Source: Zonotrichia leucophrys gambelii (taxonomy: Eukaryota; Chordata; Aves; Passeriformes; Passerellidae). From it: a stretch of DNA of 64,000 bases. This document shows, piece by piece, positions 1 through 14,770 of the stretch. Each line of letters begins with the position of its first letter. The first letter of the stretch is position 1. The notes under the pieces were generated by a model. The model did not search any database. It saw only the letters and a list, made by a program, of their open reading frames with translations, and was not told where the DNA came from. The position numbers and the translations under genes were made by a program. The stretch is from the NCBI RefSeq assembly GCF_028769735.1, contig NC_088200.1:69969268-70033267 (forward strand). Direction: 5' to 3'.

Positions 1-517
1 AGAGGTTTTTTTAAGTTATGAGTCAACATCAGCGGGGATCAACACTCAACAGTTAATCAACAATTAACTGAAATTCTCTAGGAATAAGTAAGAAACAGCT
101 TGTTGCTCTAAGCCAGATTTCACATCCTTATGGAAACTCTTAAAAAGAGTGAGGGGTGAAAAAAGGAAGAAAATGCAAAGTTTTTACTCAGACTCAGTCA
201 CATGAAGAAAGGCACAACAGTGGGGTTATGGCTGCTGAAGCTGCTGTTCCATCCTCTTTTTTTCCCTATCAAAAGCAGGGCTCCAACACCAATATGTGGA
301 TAACACACTGTCTTCCACACTTTCATTAGGGTGCAGCTGGTCCCACAACCAACATGCAAAAGGGATAACCCATGTTTTCTATACCTTGATTCTTTCACCC
401 CCCAAAAAATAAGAGCTTTGACATCTTTGGAAAGCAAAAAAATGTTCTTCTCTGTGAGATTTTATGCTCTTAAAATGAAAGCTCAAACAGAAATAAATGG
501 TCTGCTCCCTCTCTTGA

Positions 518-558
518 GGTACCTGAGTGACCTCCCTGGAAAGGGTCACTCAGGTACC
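518..558. repeat. Perfect 15-bp inverted repeat, 11-nt loop
   Basis: Arms GGTACCTGAGTGACC (518-532) and GGTCACTCAGGTACC (544-558) are exact reverse complements separated by 11 bases. No gene or mobile element is recognised around it. Confidence 0.9.
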
Positions 559-3520
559 AGTCTAGGAAAGATTTATGCAGTTATTGATACACACTGATAG
601 TCAATTTCAGCTGGGTTTTTCACTTTAAATAAAGTCAGCCAAGTACACAAGTACAGAAATCACTGATGATAAAAGCAGATTTAAAGATCTTACATACTCA
701 GTAAGGCCTGTGAACTTTACTATTTCTTGATTATCAATGCAAAACATTCTTCAAAGTTACACTCCCAGCTTCCCCCATGACCACCAAGCCACAAAAATGG
801 CACTTCTAGTAAAATAAATACATGATAAAAAGAAAATCCTGTCCTTGCTCCACGCGCTGAGAGTTCACCCCTCCATGGGTGAATGGACTCTACAGTGAAA
901 TCAAATAATGACTTACTAGACATCTTCAAATTCCCAAAACTTGTGTTCAGCAGGTCTGAATTCCTTAGCAATCCCAGCTCACCTAGCAATTCCTATTCAG
1001 GAAATAAGTAGTGCTGCTGGCAGTGCTGTATTTTTACAGCAGCAATTCCCTGAGACACAATTTTTTGTAGGAGCGATCTCTGGATACCAGGAAGGAATCG
1101 GAGTAGGAGCAGAAATTCAAACGATGTATTTCTCTCTTTAACAGCTGGTGACCCACAGGAATATCCTGGCCAAAGACATTCTGCATTAAGAAGCTTGGAA
1201 TTCAATCAGAGGAAATTAACCTTGAAACTCAGACTAGAGTTGTGAATTGTATCTGAGTTCCACTACCTTCCAATAAGACACAAAATTATTGGGTAATTGT
1301 CAAAACTAGCAATGAAAAGTTCAGTTTAGAGAGTGTGCTCAGTAGAGGGATTAGAGAATATAACCAGACACCAAAGCATGTTTGTTCAAGAGAATATGAA
1401 CGAGTCAGGTACAAGAAGGAGTGATGCCAATACACCTACTGCTCACTGTATCCTATCAAATAGAAATACATGCTCTGGAAACCACCTATGCATAGGTGCC
1501 TACCCATGGCCTAATCAACAGAATATGCATTAATCTAATATTCAGATTATGCAACCAAGCAATTTTTATCAGCATAAGCCTGCTGCATGTCTATTCAGAT
1601 ATATGCTTTATAATAGTATTAGTATTTTAAAATATTACTGTAATTTAACATATTATTCTTAAAAAGTGCACTCATTTCAAAAATCTTTACTTATTTGGTT
1701 TATCCAGCATGAAGCCCAAAGTTAAAGAGACTAATTAGACTAATACAAGATTTTAAAATACAAAGTGAAGGCAAGCACGTTCAGGTTAATGGCAAAGTTC
1801 AGCTGTTTACACAAAGATCTGTAGTCACACAGTGAATTTTACATGTGGGAAACAAATGCAATAAAAGTAGGTGCAATTCTGAAGATACTTTGTAGCTTCA
1901 AATGAAGCTGTGGATTTGTTTCACATGGCCAGTCAGATTATATTATTATAATGGCTGATCAGACCTTAAAAACCCTCACTTATGAATCAGTCATCTTTTC
2001 CATATGGGTTTGCTGGTCTTAATTCTTAGGTGGTTCTTCATTTGTTCCTTTGCCAGCACTGCTGACAGAACAATTTTGCCAGAAAGAACATATGTTGAAC
2101 ATAAGTTATAAATCATTTGTTACTCCAGAAAGGGTGACTGCTTTGGTGAAATGAGGTGATCTTCAGCACATGTGTTATACAGTTCAAAAACTGTATAACT
2201 TCAAAAATTATATTCAATATGCACAGTGACCTGAAGAACGACAACCTTTATCAACAATTCAAGTTGTTAATATAATTAAATTTAATGAGGAATATTTTTT
2301 CCTGGCATCAAGAAAAAAAAATCACACCATGGACTTCAGTATTTAACTATGCTGCAACATTTCTATTTTGTCATAAAAGTGTGTATTTTGTATTCTCAAA
2401 TGAAACCATTCAACTATTCAAGTTTCAGTTCTTGGATTTTTTTTTTCCATTAGTTCCTTCCCAAAATTCTAATTCTACCTGTAATTTAAGAAGTCTAGTT
2501 CACAGGAACCTGAGACAAGGAGCTGCAACATTGAGATTTCTAATCTTGGTTCAGTATCCATCTATTTTAGTTTCTTCCTGTTCCTCCAGCCAAACAAATT
2601 ATTCAGATGAAGGTGTAAAAAACCACTGTAAGCAGATATGGAATAGATAGTCTGTCTGCCACGTGTCCTCTGTGTCTATCACCCACTAGCTGAAAACCTG
2701 AAACACAGTGTTTAACATCCCAAATACCACCTACTGTCACTCAGGACAAAACATTAAAATATTGTGGTACACATGTAAGGACCCAGTTTCTAACTGAATT
2801 TTGTCACAACTCCTGCCCTTAAAATTTTCACCTCTTGCCAGGCAATATGAAAGAGAAAAAGCGAGGCATAACGAATGTTGGAATGTACACAGCAAGCTAT
2901 CCAGAAGGATATTAAAAGTTGAGTTTTCTTTCATGGGAAAGCAGAGACTGAAAGCTTAAATGAAAGCTCCCAATGCCAAAATACAGTTCCTATGAGAAAT
3001 CCAGCAGGGGTGCAGGGCCAGTCTCCTGCACCCAGCCCGCAGAAGGGAAAAGTACATTATCTCAAATACTGTATTTCATGTTTGCGAGCACTAGGAAGAT
3101 TTAGCAGGAAGGAGCACTGAAGTATCTTCCAACTTTTTCACTTAAAAAAACCACACAACCATATCCTCGTAAGGAAGTGCATCTGGAAACAAGCATTTTT
3201 TAACTAGAAGCTACTTAGAAAATTGGTATTTCTATTACTAAAATCAAATTCTGAAAATATTAAGCATGTTCATCAAAATCACATCAGGAGTGAGTAAAGG
3301 AAGGTGGCTGAGATAAGCCTTCACAGCCCCTGTCAATTAAAGAACAAGACCTAATAATTAATGTGTTTCACTCCCTTACAAAGCAAATTTGCCTTTCACT
3401 GGACTTTTTACAGAACCTCACTCTCCTAAGCAAGGTTTAGGAAATATTAAGGAATAGCTGAGAAAATAAGTAAGTTCAACTTCCATCACCTCATTTGCAG
3501 ACTCAAGGTCAACAAACATA

Positions 3521-3552
3521 TTATTATTATTATTGTTGTTGTTGTTGTTGTT
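3521..3552. repeat. Trinucleotide microsatellite (TTA)n(TTG)n
   Basis: A run of TTA units passes into TTG units within FBN2 intron 5. Confidence 0.85.
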
Positions 3553-4772
3553 ATCTGAAAAATCCATTTCATACAGCAGCATTATTAAATTAATAATCTA
3601 ATGCATGGAGCCTGAATGCAGGAAGGAAATAAATGCTGCCAGCATTACCAGGAACTTCACTTTCTCCTGAAAGAAAAACCAGCACAGTGAGTGAAAGCCC
3701 GAGAGACTGCACTCTGTGTCAGGGAACCTTCAGGGTGGAGACATCAAATCTGTCCTGGCAAAGACCTGAGGCTGAATTCACCTTGCTAAAAGTTGTTCCA
3801 ACAGGAAGCAAGATGGAGAATCAACTGTCTTTATTACAACTCTGATAGGTGGCAAATTTCCCCACAGCTTCTGCTAACACTCAGAGGTCTCCAGACATCT
3901 GAAATTCTTTTTGGCTGCTCGTTGCAGAACCTGCTAGTTGATTACAGAAGAGATTTTTCACTGGAACTCTCACAGTTTTGCCGTTTGCAATGTGCAATCT
4001 TCATGTTTTGATAAATGGAAGACTAGTCAAGCTTCACCTTCCTGCAAGGGGAAATTCCATGGTATTCCATGGATTCCTACAAAGGGACCATCAGGACTGG
4101 AAGAGCAAAGCATGCCCAGTTATCCCACTGATTCTGGATAAATTACAGCATTGCCCAAACCTTCCAAAGAAAAGGAAATCAGGGCTTTCCTTGACAAACT
4201 TTTCATGTGAGTATGAAAGGGTTGGCAATACTCATAACTGTCCTTGGGTTCAGAGCACAAATCTGAAATTTATGCATATGTAAATATTATTCTTCTTACT
4301 CAACTCCAACATCTGCAGATCATAAGTCACAGTAATGCAAAAAGCTATTTAAACATTTTAAAGTGCGTATGTTTATTAAATGTTATCTAAAATTTATCAT
4401 CCTTTAATGTTTTGATCAACTTCATATGGAAATTTGGGGGGCATTTTCACAGCAAATGCTTAGCTTCCAGCACAGAGTACGCAATAAGGGACATTTCAAA
4501 GGTAACAAGAAGGTAGGTGAATTGTACTTGATATAAACAAAAAGAATTTTTTCAAAGGTGACATCCAAAAAGTCATGGTAAAAGAGACTGCTGGCTGGAA
4601 ATGAACAATGAGTCTCCTGGAATATGAAAGGGAGTTGGCAATGCTATTAATTTTCTTGGAAAAAATAGTCTGTGGGCAGCACTACTATTTAGACTGAGGT
4701 TTTCTTGCAAACCTGAATAGTAAAATCAAAGCCTCATTTCTTGACTTTTCCTAAGAAACTTGTGTGTAAATG

Positions 4773-4832
4773 TCTCAATTAATTATCTAATTATCTAATT
4801 AATTATCTAATTATCTCAATTAATTATCTAAT
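4773..4832. repeat. AT-rich short tandem repeat
   Basis: The word TCTAATTAATTA and variants such as TCTCAATTAATTA recur several times in tandem. Nothing else is seen nearby. Confidence 0.8.
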
Positions 4833-7800
4833 AGCATCACATTTATTGTTAACATAAATAATGATCACAACAGCCTTTCAAACATTTAAAATTGCCGCTA
4901 ACTCGAAGCTGGGACACATCCCCAGCTGCTTCTTTAGTCATTACCTGAGGGGGTCTATAAAGTTTATTCTCACATGTAACAGAGAAGAAGAGCAGCTTAG
5001 TGGAAAACTGATGTTAAACACGTCATGAAGGTTTGGATGTTTTCATACAGCTGACAGCTTTCATTTTCAGGCTGAAATTTTATTACTGTTCTAGTGGTCC
5101 CACATGACCTTTTCTGACCAGCTCCTGTGATGCAAAACTTCCCATCACACAAACTCCTGTAAAAACACACACCTGACAGCTGAAAAGGAAGTGGAGGGCA
5201 CCTGTAAACGAAAGAAGGAAAAGCCACAGGTTCAATGCAGGAATCTGTGTGAGTTTAGCAGCTTTTAGCAAAATTCCAGGTTCCACCAACATTTCTGTCA
5301 TGTCCATTCTAAGCATATTCTCATTTTTCTCTGGCTGGAACAGAAGCAGCAGCAGCTCTTTTCCAAAAGCAACAACTCCATGGTTCACACAGACAGTTTG
5401 ATATAATTGGCATTATGATAGTTTTAAGCAGATAAAGTCTTAGTGTAGTAATAACTTCGTATCTTAATACTCTTATTAATTAAAAAGTAATTTGTTCTTG
5501 CACACCTAAGCACATGGGGGCGGGGGGGAATGGCAAACTGGCAGATAAACAACAGTATTTCTGAAATAAAATGCGATTTTGTCTAGATGATCTGAACATA
5601 GAAGAAAATGCTCCTATTACTTCAGGACACAAAACACTTTGAAAAGTACATGCACACACAAAAAAAAAAAAAAAGCACAGAAACAGAGAAACAGGGAAAT
5701 ACTTCACTTTTGTCATTTATGGAATTCAGCACCTTCCAGAATTGAAGTATTTCCTTAAAATCTTCTTGGAACAAAACGTTTCCATGTGTAACTGAAGTAT
5801 CATACGCTGACTGACACAAAATTTCAAGCACAGAATAAAAGCTGGGAGAGCGAAGTACTCCTGAATTTTGGTTTCAGCAAGATGTCCAATTTTGGTCTGG
5901 TTGGAGCTCCTTGTCAATTTACACATTTCCTTATGCTTCCACAGGGCCTGCTACTATATAAAGATGTCCTGAGGTGGGACTAATGAAACCCCAGCACCTA
6001 GCACACAGCCTGACACACAATGGAATAATAATCCTCAGTCATTGCAGGAAGTTACAGGCTGAATCACCCCTGGGCAAATAACAAACAAAAAAAAGAAAAA
6101 TAATCTCTTTTGGTTTTTTCTAAGATTCAGCCGTTTATGCCAACTACCCTAATATGATGTTTGTACATGTTTGCCTTACAGTATCTAAAGCAGTGAAGGA
6201 ACTCCTTCACGCTGCCTGCTGCTCCTTCCTCTCATGCTTCTCCTCCAAAAATACCTTACTCCTCAAAGCTTGGATGCTGGAAAGCCAGGTAGACGCACAT
6301 TAAACTCTTAATTAATTCTTTCACATCCCAGGAATTAAGAAGCCAATAGTTCACTCTGTGCACGCAAAAATATGCTAATTTCCTTGACTTTTTAAGATGC
6401 AAACTTGAATTCCACTGTCCACAGGCTTTTGGTTCCCTGCTCCCTGTGCTACCCAGTTCAACCTCAAAGGAACAGAACCCCAGAATCAGCAAAGAGGAAG
6501 ACTTACATTTTAAGACAGGATACCCTTTTTAAGAGTATTCCTGAAAAAGAGCACATTCCACCCTCCCCTCCCATTCTGGAGTTCAGTGCCATTCCCCACA
6601 GCAAAAGCCAAGGCTTGCAGAATGCACCCACACTCACAAAATGAGGAGGGAAAATATTTCATAACCAACTTCTGTGTAAATTACAAAGGCACGGAAAAAG
6701 GCACAAGGAATTCTCAGCAGACCAGAAACCCTAATAAAACCACAGACAGTGGAGCTGAAAACAATCTCCTTAATTATTAACCTAAGTAGGAAAAATAACT
6801 GTTTCACACATTACCCTTAGAGAAAAAATTAAACATATATACATCTATTTAAACTGCAAGAAACATTTCCTCAGATGACTGACTAGACTGATGTGATACT
6901 TTAAGTTCATAATAAGCTAAAACCCAGCCTGCTACTGTTTACTAGAGTTCTGTCTGTGTATAGGCAGAAACACAGCTTCTGTTCTTCAGATCTTCTGGGT
7001 GTGTTCAGCAAAACCAAAGGGCTTTAGAAATTTGTCTCTTGGGCTTATACAGGATTTTCAGGGAGACATTATAAAGCTGAGTATCTTTTCACAGCCAAAA
7101 TATAGGAAGGAAGATCATTTATGTATCTTCTCAATACAGAAATAATTAAATAATGTTTCTCATATTGCAAGCTATTAGTCTGAGTTGAAACAAACCAGTT
7201 TACTTTTGGCACTCCATGATTTTGCAACCCTGGATGCAATGTGCTCTTGACTGGCTTCAGTAAACTACTCCTGATAATGCCTGGATTACTCTTTTCCATA
7301 CATATTTTACTATAGCAACTACAGCTTTTAAGATACTGCATAATTAATGATTAATGCTTATGAAGACAGATATGATTGAAAATTTAAAGAAGATCCACTT
7401 TACATAACTTTAGGCCTTAACATTTAATTCACTGTAAGGGAGCTCAAAGCATAACAGACATAATGAAAAATACCAGGGGAGAAAATACAGAAAAGAAAAT
7501 TCCTTCCAAATATCTGTCAACTTTCTAACCTTCAACCAAAGCCACACAGAGTTTTGGGGTCTCCACACTCATCCTCCTGGCTCAACATTGAGACAGTTTT
7601 ATCAAACTCCTTTCTTATTAATCAAACCAAGCCTAACGTGAATGGCAATGCCCTTTGAGAGAAAAGCAAGCAAAACAACAACAACAACAAAATCTTCCCA
7701 CTTCAAATTTTTCAAACTCAGTGTTTCACAAACAACTGTGCAGATGTTATTGAATAATATGCATTTTCCCTCTCCTACTTCTTGCTCCAACACTGCAATA

Positions 7801-8344
7801 TTCATAGAAATATCCAAAACCCTTCTTTCACTCTCTCTCTCAGATCTAATATGGAGCCTTTGTGTGCACAGAACATGTAATCAAGGAAAAAAAAACAATT
7901 TCAGGCATTCATAACCATTACAGAAATAAGCTTCCAAGGTTCCTAAGTTCCCCAGATAATCTCTCAAGCCTCCTCTACACAATATCTGAAAACTGAAGAG
8001 GAAACTTGTCTAACTTATTCTAATATATTTTACAGTCAAAAAAAGTGAAAAAATTGATTATTTCTTCCTCTTTCCAGAACTTCAAAACTGGGTTCTTCAG
8101 CTTATTTCTGCTTTTTCCAATTTTGCCTAGAACACCCATATAAGCAATGTATTACATTAGTACTCGCTGAATTTGACACAAAGTTTTACTATCTACATGA
8201 GTATTTCAGACATTTTTGCATTTTCTTTGTTAAAGAACTCCCTGTGGGCAAGTGTCTCAATTTCTTCTGATCTCTAACCTTTCTAGATATCCTGAAAATA
8301 AATCAAGATTGTTTTTCTCCTGGATACCTTACAAATTAATTAGA

Positions 8345-8392
8345 TTTCCTGGATAATTACAAATTAATTTCCTGGATAATTACAAATTAATA
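8345..8392. repeat. Two tandem copies of a 23-bp AT-rich unit
   Basis: The unit TTCCTGGATAATTACAAATT is repeated directly, and a partial third copy (ACAAATTAATT) lies just upstream. Confidence 0.8.
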
Positions 8393-11107
8393 AAATTAAT
8401 ATTTTTTTTTAGTTTTCAGAAGAAATCATCTTTTCTTCTGAAACTCCAACAAAGCCATCACAGCCTTGCTCAGCTCTTGTATTTTCTCTCTCCCCAAGTA
8501 AAACAAAAAAAGAAGGTGACATTTTAGTGCTACTGACCAACAGCAAAATTTTCACTGTGGAAGGGAAAAGATAAGACCAGACAGAATTTTTCAAAGGCAT
8601 CATCTTCCCTCTCCTCTGCAATGTTTCTCACTCATGATTTTGCTTCACTGCTCCCTTTTATCAGACCCTCGTTTCACTTTTCAGTGAACAATCCTTAGAT
8701 GTAGAGCATAAGCTGGTCTAAGTCCTACCTAACACATAAAAACCACAATTTTTTATGCTCTCCTAGACTTGTTCCTCTTATAGGTAAGAGGAAAAAAATT
8801 ACTTTTCAAGTGCAGATTTTAAAAAGTAGATATATGAAAAAATTACAAATATTGGCTCTAAGTATGAGGTGTAACAGTTCTGGCAGTTCTTTCTTTCCCT
8901 CTTTTCACAGTTTAGGGCAGCACAGCTACAGAGCTTCCCTTTTAAATTATTTAAACCAGTGAAACATTCCCTGTGCCTGAGCTGCTGCACTCTGGTGAAA
9001 ACTCTCAAGCCTTTGGAAGAAGTAATTTTAATCCATATTTTTATTTTACTGTTGTAGACCTACTTTAAAGGCATGAAACCTCTGCTTTTAATCCTAATAC
9101 AAAGTGCAACAACCCCACATCTATCACACTTTCCAGTCCTATGCTTAAACAAACTGAGAAGTTTTGAAGATTTCAAGTGCTTCAAAAGCAGAAAAACTGC
9201 TGCATTTAAGGGTTTTTACCTTTTTCTTTTGTTGGTGCCAAACAGAGTCATTCAAATACTGGGATTTAATTAAAAACTAAAAGAAGGGAGTAAGGGAGAG
9301 ACACTGACTGGAATCACAGCACTTCCTTCATCACTACTGCAATCAGCATGATCAGCATTACCTGTGTCATTTTTAAAACTGCTAAATGTTGTATCCTCTG
9401 CAGACCCAGAAGGGAGACATTTTCCAGTGCCAGCTATCAACAAGCAAACACACACTCTGTGCAGCTTTTTCTGGATATTTCCCTTTGAAAACCTTGTTTC
9501 TGGAGATAATGATGGACAACAAAAGCAGGGAATGCATTGCCAGAGCCCTGTAACATCACTAGGTACTGACACCTGAGAGCAGGAAAGCAGCTTTTTGCAT
9601 CTGCCCTGCTGGGATCCATCAGGGGATGATGTGGGCCAATATCTACAAAAAGGAGCTTGGTGAGCAGGGACTGCATTTAAACGTGTGTGTTATTAACACC
9701 TGACAGCACCTCTAGCCCCCAAAAAAAACCTCCAAAATATCTAACAAGTTCTTCCAACATACAAGATCCTATTCAAATACTTGTACTTATTTTTTCCCCC
9801 ATATCTCATTGTATGTCTTGTCTCAGGTACTCACCTGTCAGATGAAGCTTTGCCTCTTACTGCTGCAGGTATTTGCAATTTTTATCTCTACTATTTCCAA
9901 CAGAAATAGAAGCATTGTTTTTTTTTAGCCTAAACTGAAGCTTCTTTTGCTGTAACAAAACATGACCACTGCAGCATTTTGCTTGCAATCAGCCTTCAGC
10001 TAAGCATTGAAAATGCTGACAGAAATGCTTTCTTAAAAAAAGTTAAGATAAAAGTAGACAAGAATGGTGAAATCTGCAAATTGTAGGACGATTTTCACAT
10101 TCTATAGTTTTAAACTACTGCTGACTTATTTTTAGCTAATTTTATAAAACGGAACTGAATTTATTTTAGTTAAATTAGGCTTCAAGTTGATGATTTAACA
10201 CTTGTATTTCCCTCAGTGAGCAGGAACATCCCCTGTGAACTGGGCCATGCAGTTTTGAGCATGCTACAGTAAACTAATTACTTTTTTCTTCACTCAACAG
10301 GCCTTGCACAACTTCTTTCTGAACCTGTACAAAATAACCCAGGACCACATGCTGCACTTCCCAAAGGCTAAAATTAGACTGAAGATGAATTAAACTGATG
10401 TTTAGCAGGTCACTCTTTTATTTATTGTACACTGCAAGAAAAGAAGCAGGAAGACCATAAAAAAACCTCTACTCTGGCTCAGGGTGATAGCAGCCATTAA
10501 TAAAGGGAAAAAAAAAAAACCAACAACCTCACAGCAAAATTAAAGACTTCCCAAGACTCCCACAAAAAGAGAAGAGCGTGCTGATCAAAAACCATTTTTG
10601 CTGTTGAGCACCTCATGGTACTGCTAGCATCAACCAGGAAAAGCTGTGTCAAGTTAAGAGGCCTTCTAAATACTTGTCAGAAGAAGACGTTTCTTAAGGA
10701 ACTACATTTTCTGCTGCTTCATTTAGACTGTCACTAAAGCACATAGATCTTCAGCACCACTACAGATTAAATATATATTTTATTTCTTCTTTATAATAAA
10801 ACTGTATTTGAGGAGTATTGACTACTACACAAATCTGTGTCAGTTTGCTACGCTAGCTTAATTTTAAACACATGCATTATCCCCAAACATCTCTATAACC
10901 CCTGTGCGCATCAGCTGCCTCAGTGTGTGTCCACTTCAGTCCTGTATTATTCTTTACTCTTCTGCCTCAATTACTAACAACACTTTAACTGAGGATGCTT
11001 TTTGCTTTGTCCTACTTGCTTCTCTGTGCTGTTGACAGCTTTTTTATCCACTGCCCAGCTTAAAGAAAAACTCTTTATCTCATGTTATATTAATAGAATT
11101 TTAGTCT

Positions 11108-11395
11108 CCTGGAATGGTTTGGGTGGGAAGGGACCTCAAACCCCATCCAGTGCCACCCTGCCATGGCAGGGTCACCTCCCACTGTCCCAGGGTCCAGCCC
11201 GGCCTCGGGCAGTGCCAGGGATGCAGGGGCAGCCCCAGTTGCTCTGGGCACCCTGTGCCAGGGCCTGCCCACTCTGCCAGGGAACAATTCCTCATTGCCA
11301 AGATCCCGGCCAGCCCTGCCCTCTGGCAGCTGAAAGCCATCACCCTTGTCCTAACCCGACCTGTCACTGTAAAAAATTCCTCTCCAGATCTGTTG
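11108..11395 (-). mobile_element. CR1 LINE 3' fragment
   Basis: GGAATGGTTTGGGTGGGAAG then CATCCAGTGCCACCC is the reverse complement of an avian CR1 3' end. It is followed by the usual Pro/Gly-rich spurious reading frames. The 196-codon plus-strand ORF over it is not a gene. Confidence 0.85.
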
Positions 11396-14300
11396 ACAGA
11401 TCCAGATCCAGATGTCAATACCTTCAGCTACTGGAAAGTTGCTATTCAAATACTGTACTTCCTTATTTTTCCCCATTTCTTACCTGTCAAAGCTTGACAG
11501 CTTTATCTGAAATTCTCCCCGCTCTTCAAAAGGATGCTCTTCCTAAGCTATGCATTTCTACTCATCCCAAACCCTCCAGCTTCCCATTATGAACCACTTA
11601 ATATGGGGTAAACAAGAACTGTTCTTCCTCCCTCTGTATGGGATGGAGGCAAAGTTACATCAGTGACAAGATTTGCTTTTCTCACTACTTCATTCCTTTA
11701 TCCCATGATAAAGAAGGAAGAAAACATCCTTGCTTTTCCACAGCTGTGCATCTCTGAAGATTATCAATTTCAAAAAATGCACACAAACCACGAGCAGTGG
11801 CACAACTATCATTTAAAGTGTTGAGAAACCAGAGAATTGGTGATGCTAGGAAAAAAATTGTTCTTACATGAACAACTGAGAATGAGGCCTCCTTTTCTGT
11901 TGCTCTTTCTTTTTTTCTATTCTTTTCTCTGGGAAAACTCAACTGCAGAAATTTCAATTTTTTTTTTTTTCTTTAAAGACACCACACAAAAAACTTGGAT
12001 CTTGGGGCTTGCTGACCAAAGACCAGATTTGACCGGAAATATAAGAGGTCAGCATACACATCAGAAAAAGCAGGAACTCCCAAACAGGTTTTTCTCTCTT
12101 TTTAACCCAGCAGAAAGCCTCAAGTTGAATACTCTGATCATGCCAGTCATCAGTTACTGCTCAGCCTCCTGTCTCCAGCCCGGAAATTAGTCTGCTCAGA
12201 GCCCAGATAGCTGAAAAACCAACCACATTTTATCTACAGCTTAGGCTGGGAGGCCAAGCTGAAGGAAACACACACATGTTCTGTGTTAGGAAGAAAATAC
12301 CTAATTTTAAAGAACTTAATTTACAGAACCATAAAAAGCATGCATTTAAAACACACTGATGTAAATAAAACTTACAAAACAACATCTCTTGTAACTTTGA
12401 GGTGATTTGCAAGGGAAGTTCACATATCCTTAAACTATAAAATTTTACTCAGAGTTATGAACTGCTGCTAAATTCAGTTTAAAAATAAACCACTGAGACA
12501 CTTATTGCTGTAAAATATTTCAGGCAACTATGGCAACCCACAGATGAAGAAACCACTGCTTTCTGCTATGTATTGAAAAGCATAAACTATTACATTAAAA
12601 GCATAAATTACAAATTACTGTTGAACTAAATAGGCATCTAAGGCATCTTTTACAATACTTTCACATACTCCATTTCATGTAATGCATAAACAAAATGACC
12701 ATTTAGATACTTTTTATATTTATTATCAGGATATACTATAGGAGTCACCTTTCTTTAACTGAATAAGAGTAAAATAAATTAGTAACTTCTTTATTTGAGT
12801 ATGAGAAGGTCTATGCAATACCAAGGTTAGGCAAATTGTACTTAGCCCTATCAAAGCTGTAAAAGATTGCTATATTAGATGAGATATTAGATTAGATAGT
12901 TATTATATATGCAATTATATATGCTATATTTTATTGACAGTGACAGAAGGAAATTTGTGTTACTACCTCCAATTTAAAGCAATAAAAGGCAAACCTTTAA
13001 TTGAAATAACTCAATTTTCAAATACCCACATAAGGCAGATGAACTCTAACAGAACAAGAGCACGCCACACAAAATTGAAAACCTAGGACTTTCAAGGAGA
13101 GCTGGGAAATATGGATGCCAAAACACCCATGTTTAAATTCCAGTACAGGGCTTGAATTCTGCAGCTAAAGATTTCACAATGAGTGGCAAGAAAGCAAACC
13201 TGAACCCTTCCAACATCACAAAAGTTAGGCTGCAACACCCAAGGAGAATCTTTTAAGCTTTGAAGGTCAAACAATTTAAAGTATAAAAGTCATTACTAAA
13301 AACTCTGAGCCATCATCACAGCTGGAGTCTGTCATATGCATCAATATGATTCCACAGCCCTGAATGGAGTCAGGGAACAGAAGCAAATCTTAACTAGGAA
13401 TGATTTCTTTTTTCTAGGATAAAAAGCAAGCTTACCAAGTTGTCTGGCAATAAATAAAAAGCATTTCTGAGTTCAATCAACTAAATTAAAAAGGAACTAT
13501 TTTGAATATTGCAATTCTATCATGCCATAGTTCAGCCAGAAGTATAATCCACCTTAGATACTCAGCCCAGACTGCAGAATTTGCAGTGTTAAGATCCATT
13601 AGAAGCAAGGCTCAAACTACAAATTACCCTAACCTTTTCCAACCCCTTGAAAATCCATTCCAAACACAAAGACTTGGTAACCTCTTATTTTAGACACGTA
13701 TACTCTGTGCACAGACATACCTCTGAATGGCTACAAAACAGCTGTAAGTATTAATACATTTTTAACAAAATACTATTTCCTATTTCTCCACTAACCAAAC
13801 TATGCAAGATTTGGGTCCTTGTGCCTGCTTCAGAAGAAATAACTACAGGAAATGGGATAAATAGAAAACTGCAAATCAGGTTTAAGAATGCAAACAACAA
13901 CAAGCTAGAGACAAACAAACTGATCCTTTACATTCCTCTTTCTCTTGTGATACCTAGTGGGTCTATAAACCAGCCTGGAATAGCAAATAGAAACTCCTGC
14001 TTTTTCAGTGTGTGGCTTTCTAGTTCCTTTACCTCCATGGAATTTATTCCCATTTCACAGTAAACAAATGCAAAAAAAAATTTTAAAAACATAAAAAGGT
14101 GCAAGATATATTTTCAAGGTATTTCTCCAACTTTATACGCAGCGCTGAGCATTTCACAGCTCAATTTGAAAAAGGGATTTCCACAGGACTCCCTTCAGAA
14201 GCCATCTCTGAGATGCATTCTAGAATAAGAATGGGTTTAGGAACTGAACCCTGTACTATGGTAATTGGTTATTTTTTTTCAGTCCTTCTCTGACTTCTTC

Positions 14301-14561
14301 CCAACTAACCAGAGCAAATTACTTCCAAAGTTCCTCTTATGAAAGAGATGTTACACAGGAAGAAAATGTTCAATTATCTAGACCTTACACAATCCCAACA
14401 CCACCACCAATTCTGCTGGATTGTTATTTTATGCAGCAGAGAGCAAAAGGCATCTAATCTTTTAACTATTGTGTGACAAAATATGCAGCCTAAATGAGCT
14501 GAAATTCCTGCCAATTAGGCTTTCTACGTGTCACTGCTCAATGTGTCTGCCAAATTAAATT

Positions 14562-14582
14562 AAAAAAAAAAAAAAAAAAAAA
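14562..14582 (+). repeat. Poly(A) tract
   Basis: An uninterrupted run of about 20 A lies about 90 bases downstream of FBN2 exon 5, within intron 5. Confidence 0.9.
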
Positions 14583-14674
14583 GAAGACACTTTCTAAAAT
14601 TACAAATAGACATGCACACACAGTATTTTTTTGTATACAACTACCCACAGTTTCCTTCCTTAAATTCCCTTTAC

Positions 14675-14770
14675 CTCTTTGGCACTGAGGGCCAGTGAAG
14701 CCGTAGACGCAGGCGCAGCGGTTGGGCCCGACACACCTCCCTCCGTTCTGACAGCCACTCTCACAGACAG
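14675..14770 (-). CDS. FBN2: FBN2 coding exon 5 (EGF-like domain 3)
   Basis: The 96-base exon encodes [20 protein letters not shown] and then [11 protein letters not shown]. The acceptor is TTTGCAG|CT and the donor is AGAG|GTAAAG. The leftover G matches the phase expected before the following fibrillin TB domain, which lies outside the window. Confidence 0.92.

Larger units (their letters stand above)
1..14674 (-). other. FBN2 intron 5 (partial), AT-rich
   Basis: No exon of the next fibrillin domain was found here on the minus strand. Recognisable items are a short perfect hairpin (518-558), a TTA/TTG trinucleotide run (about 3521-3552), AT-rich tandem copies (4773-4832 and 8345-8392), one CR1 fragment (about 11108-11395) and a poly(A) tract (14562-14582). 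The short ORFs look like chance ORFs or lie in the CR1. Confidence 0.7.

Noticed and set aside
4997..5388. Cys-containing minus-strand ORFs as a possible next FBN2 exon
   Set aside because: They lack the TB/hybrid-domain CCC pattern and the expected splice phase. The Cys spacing matches no EGF or TB module.
11002..11592. 196-codon plus-strand ORF and its antisense partners
   Set aside because: They lie over a CR1 LINE fragment, and the Pro/Cys-rich composition comes from the repeat.
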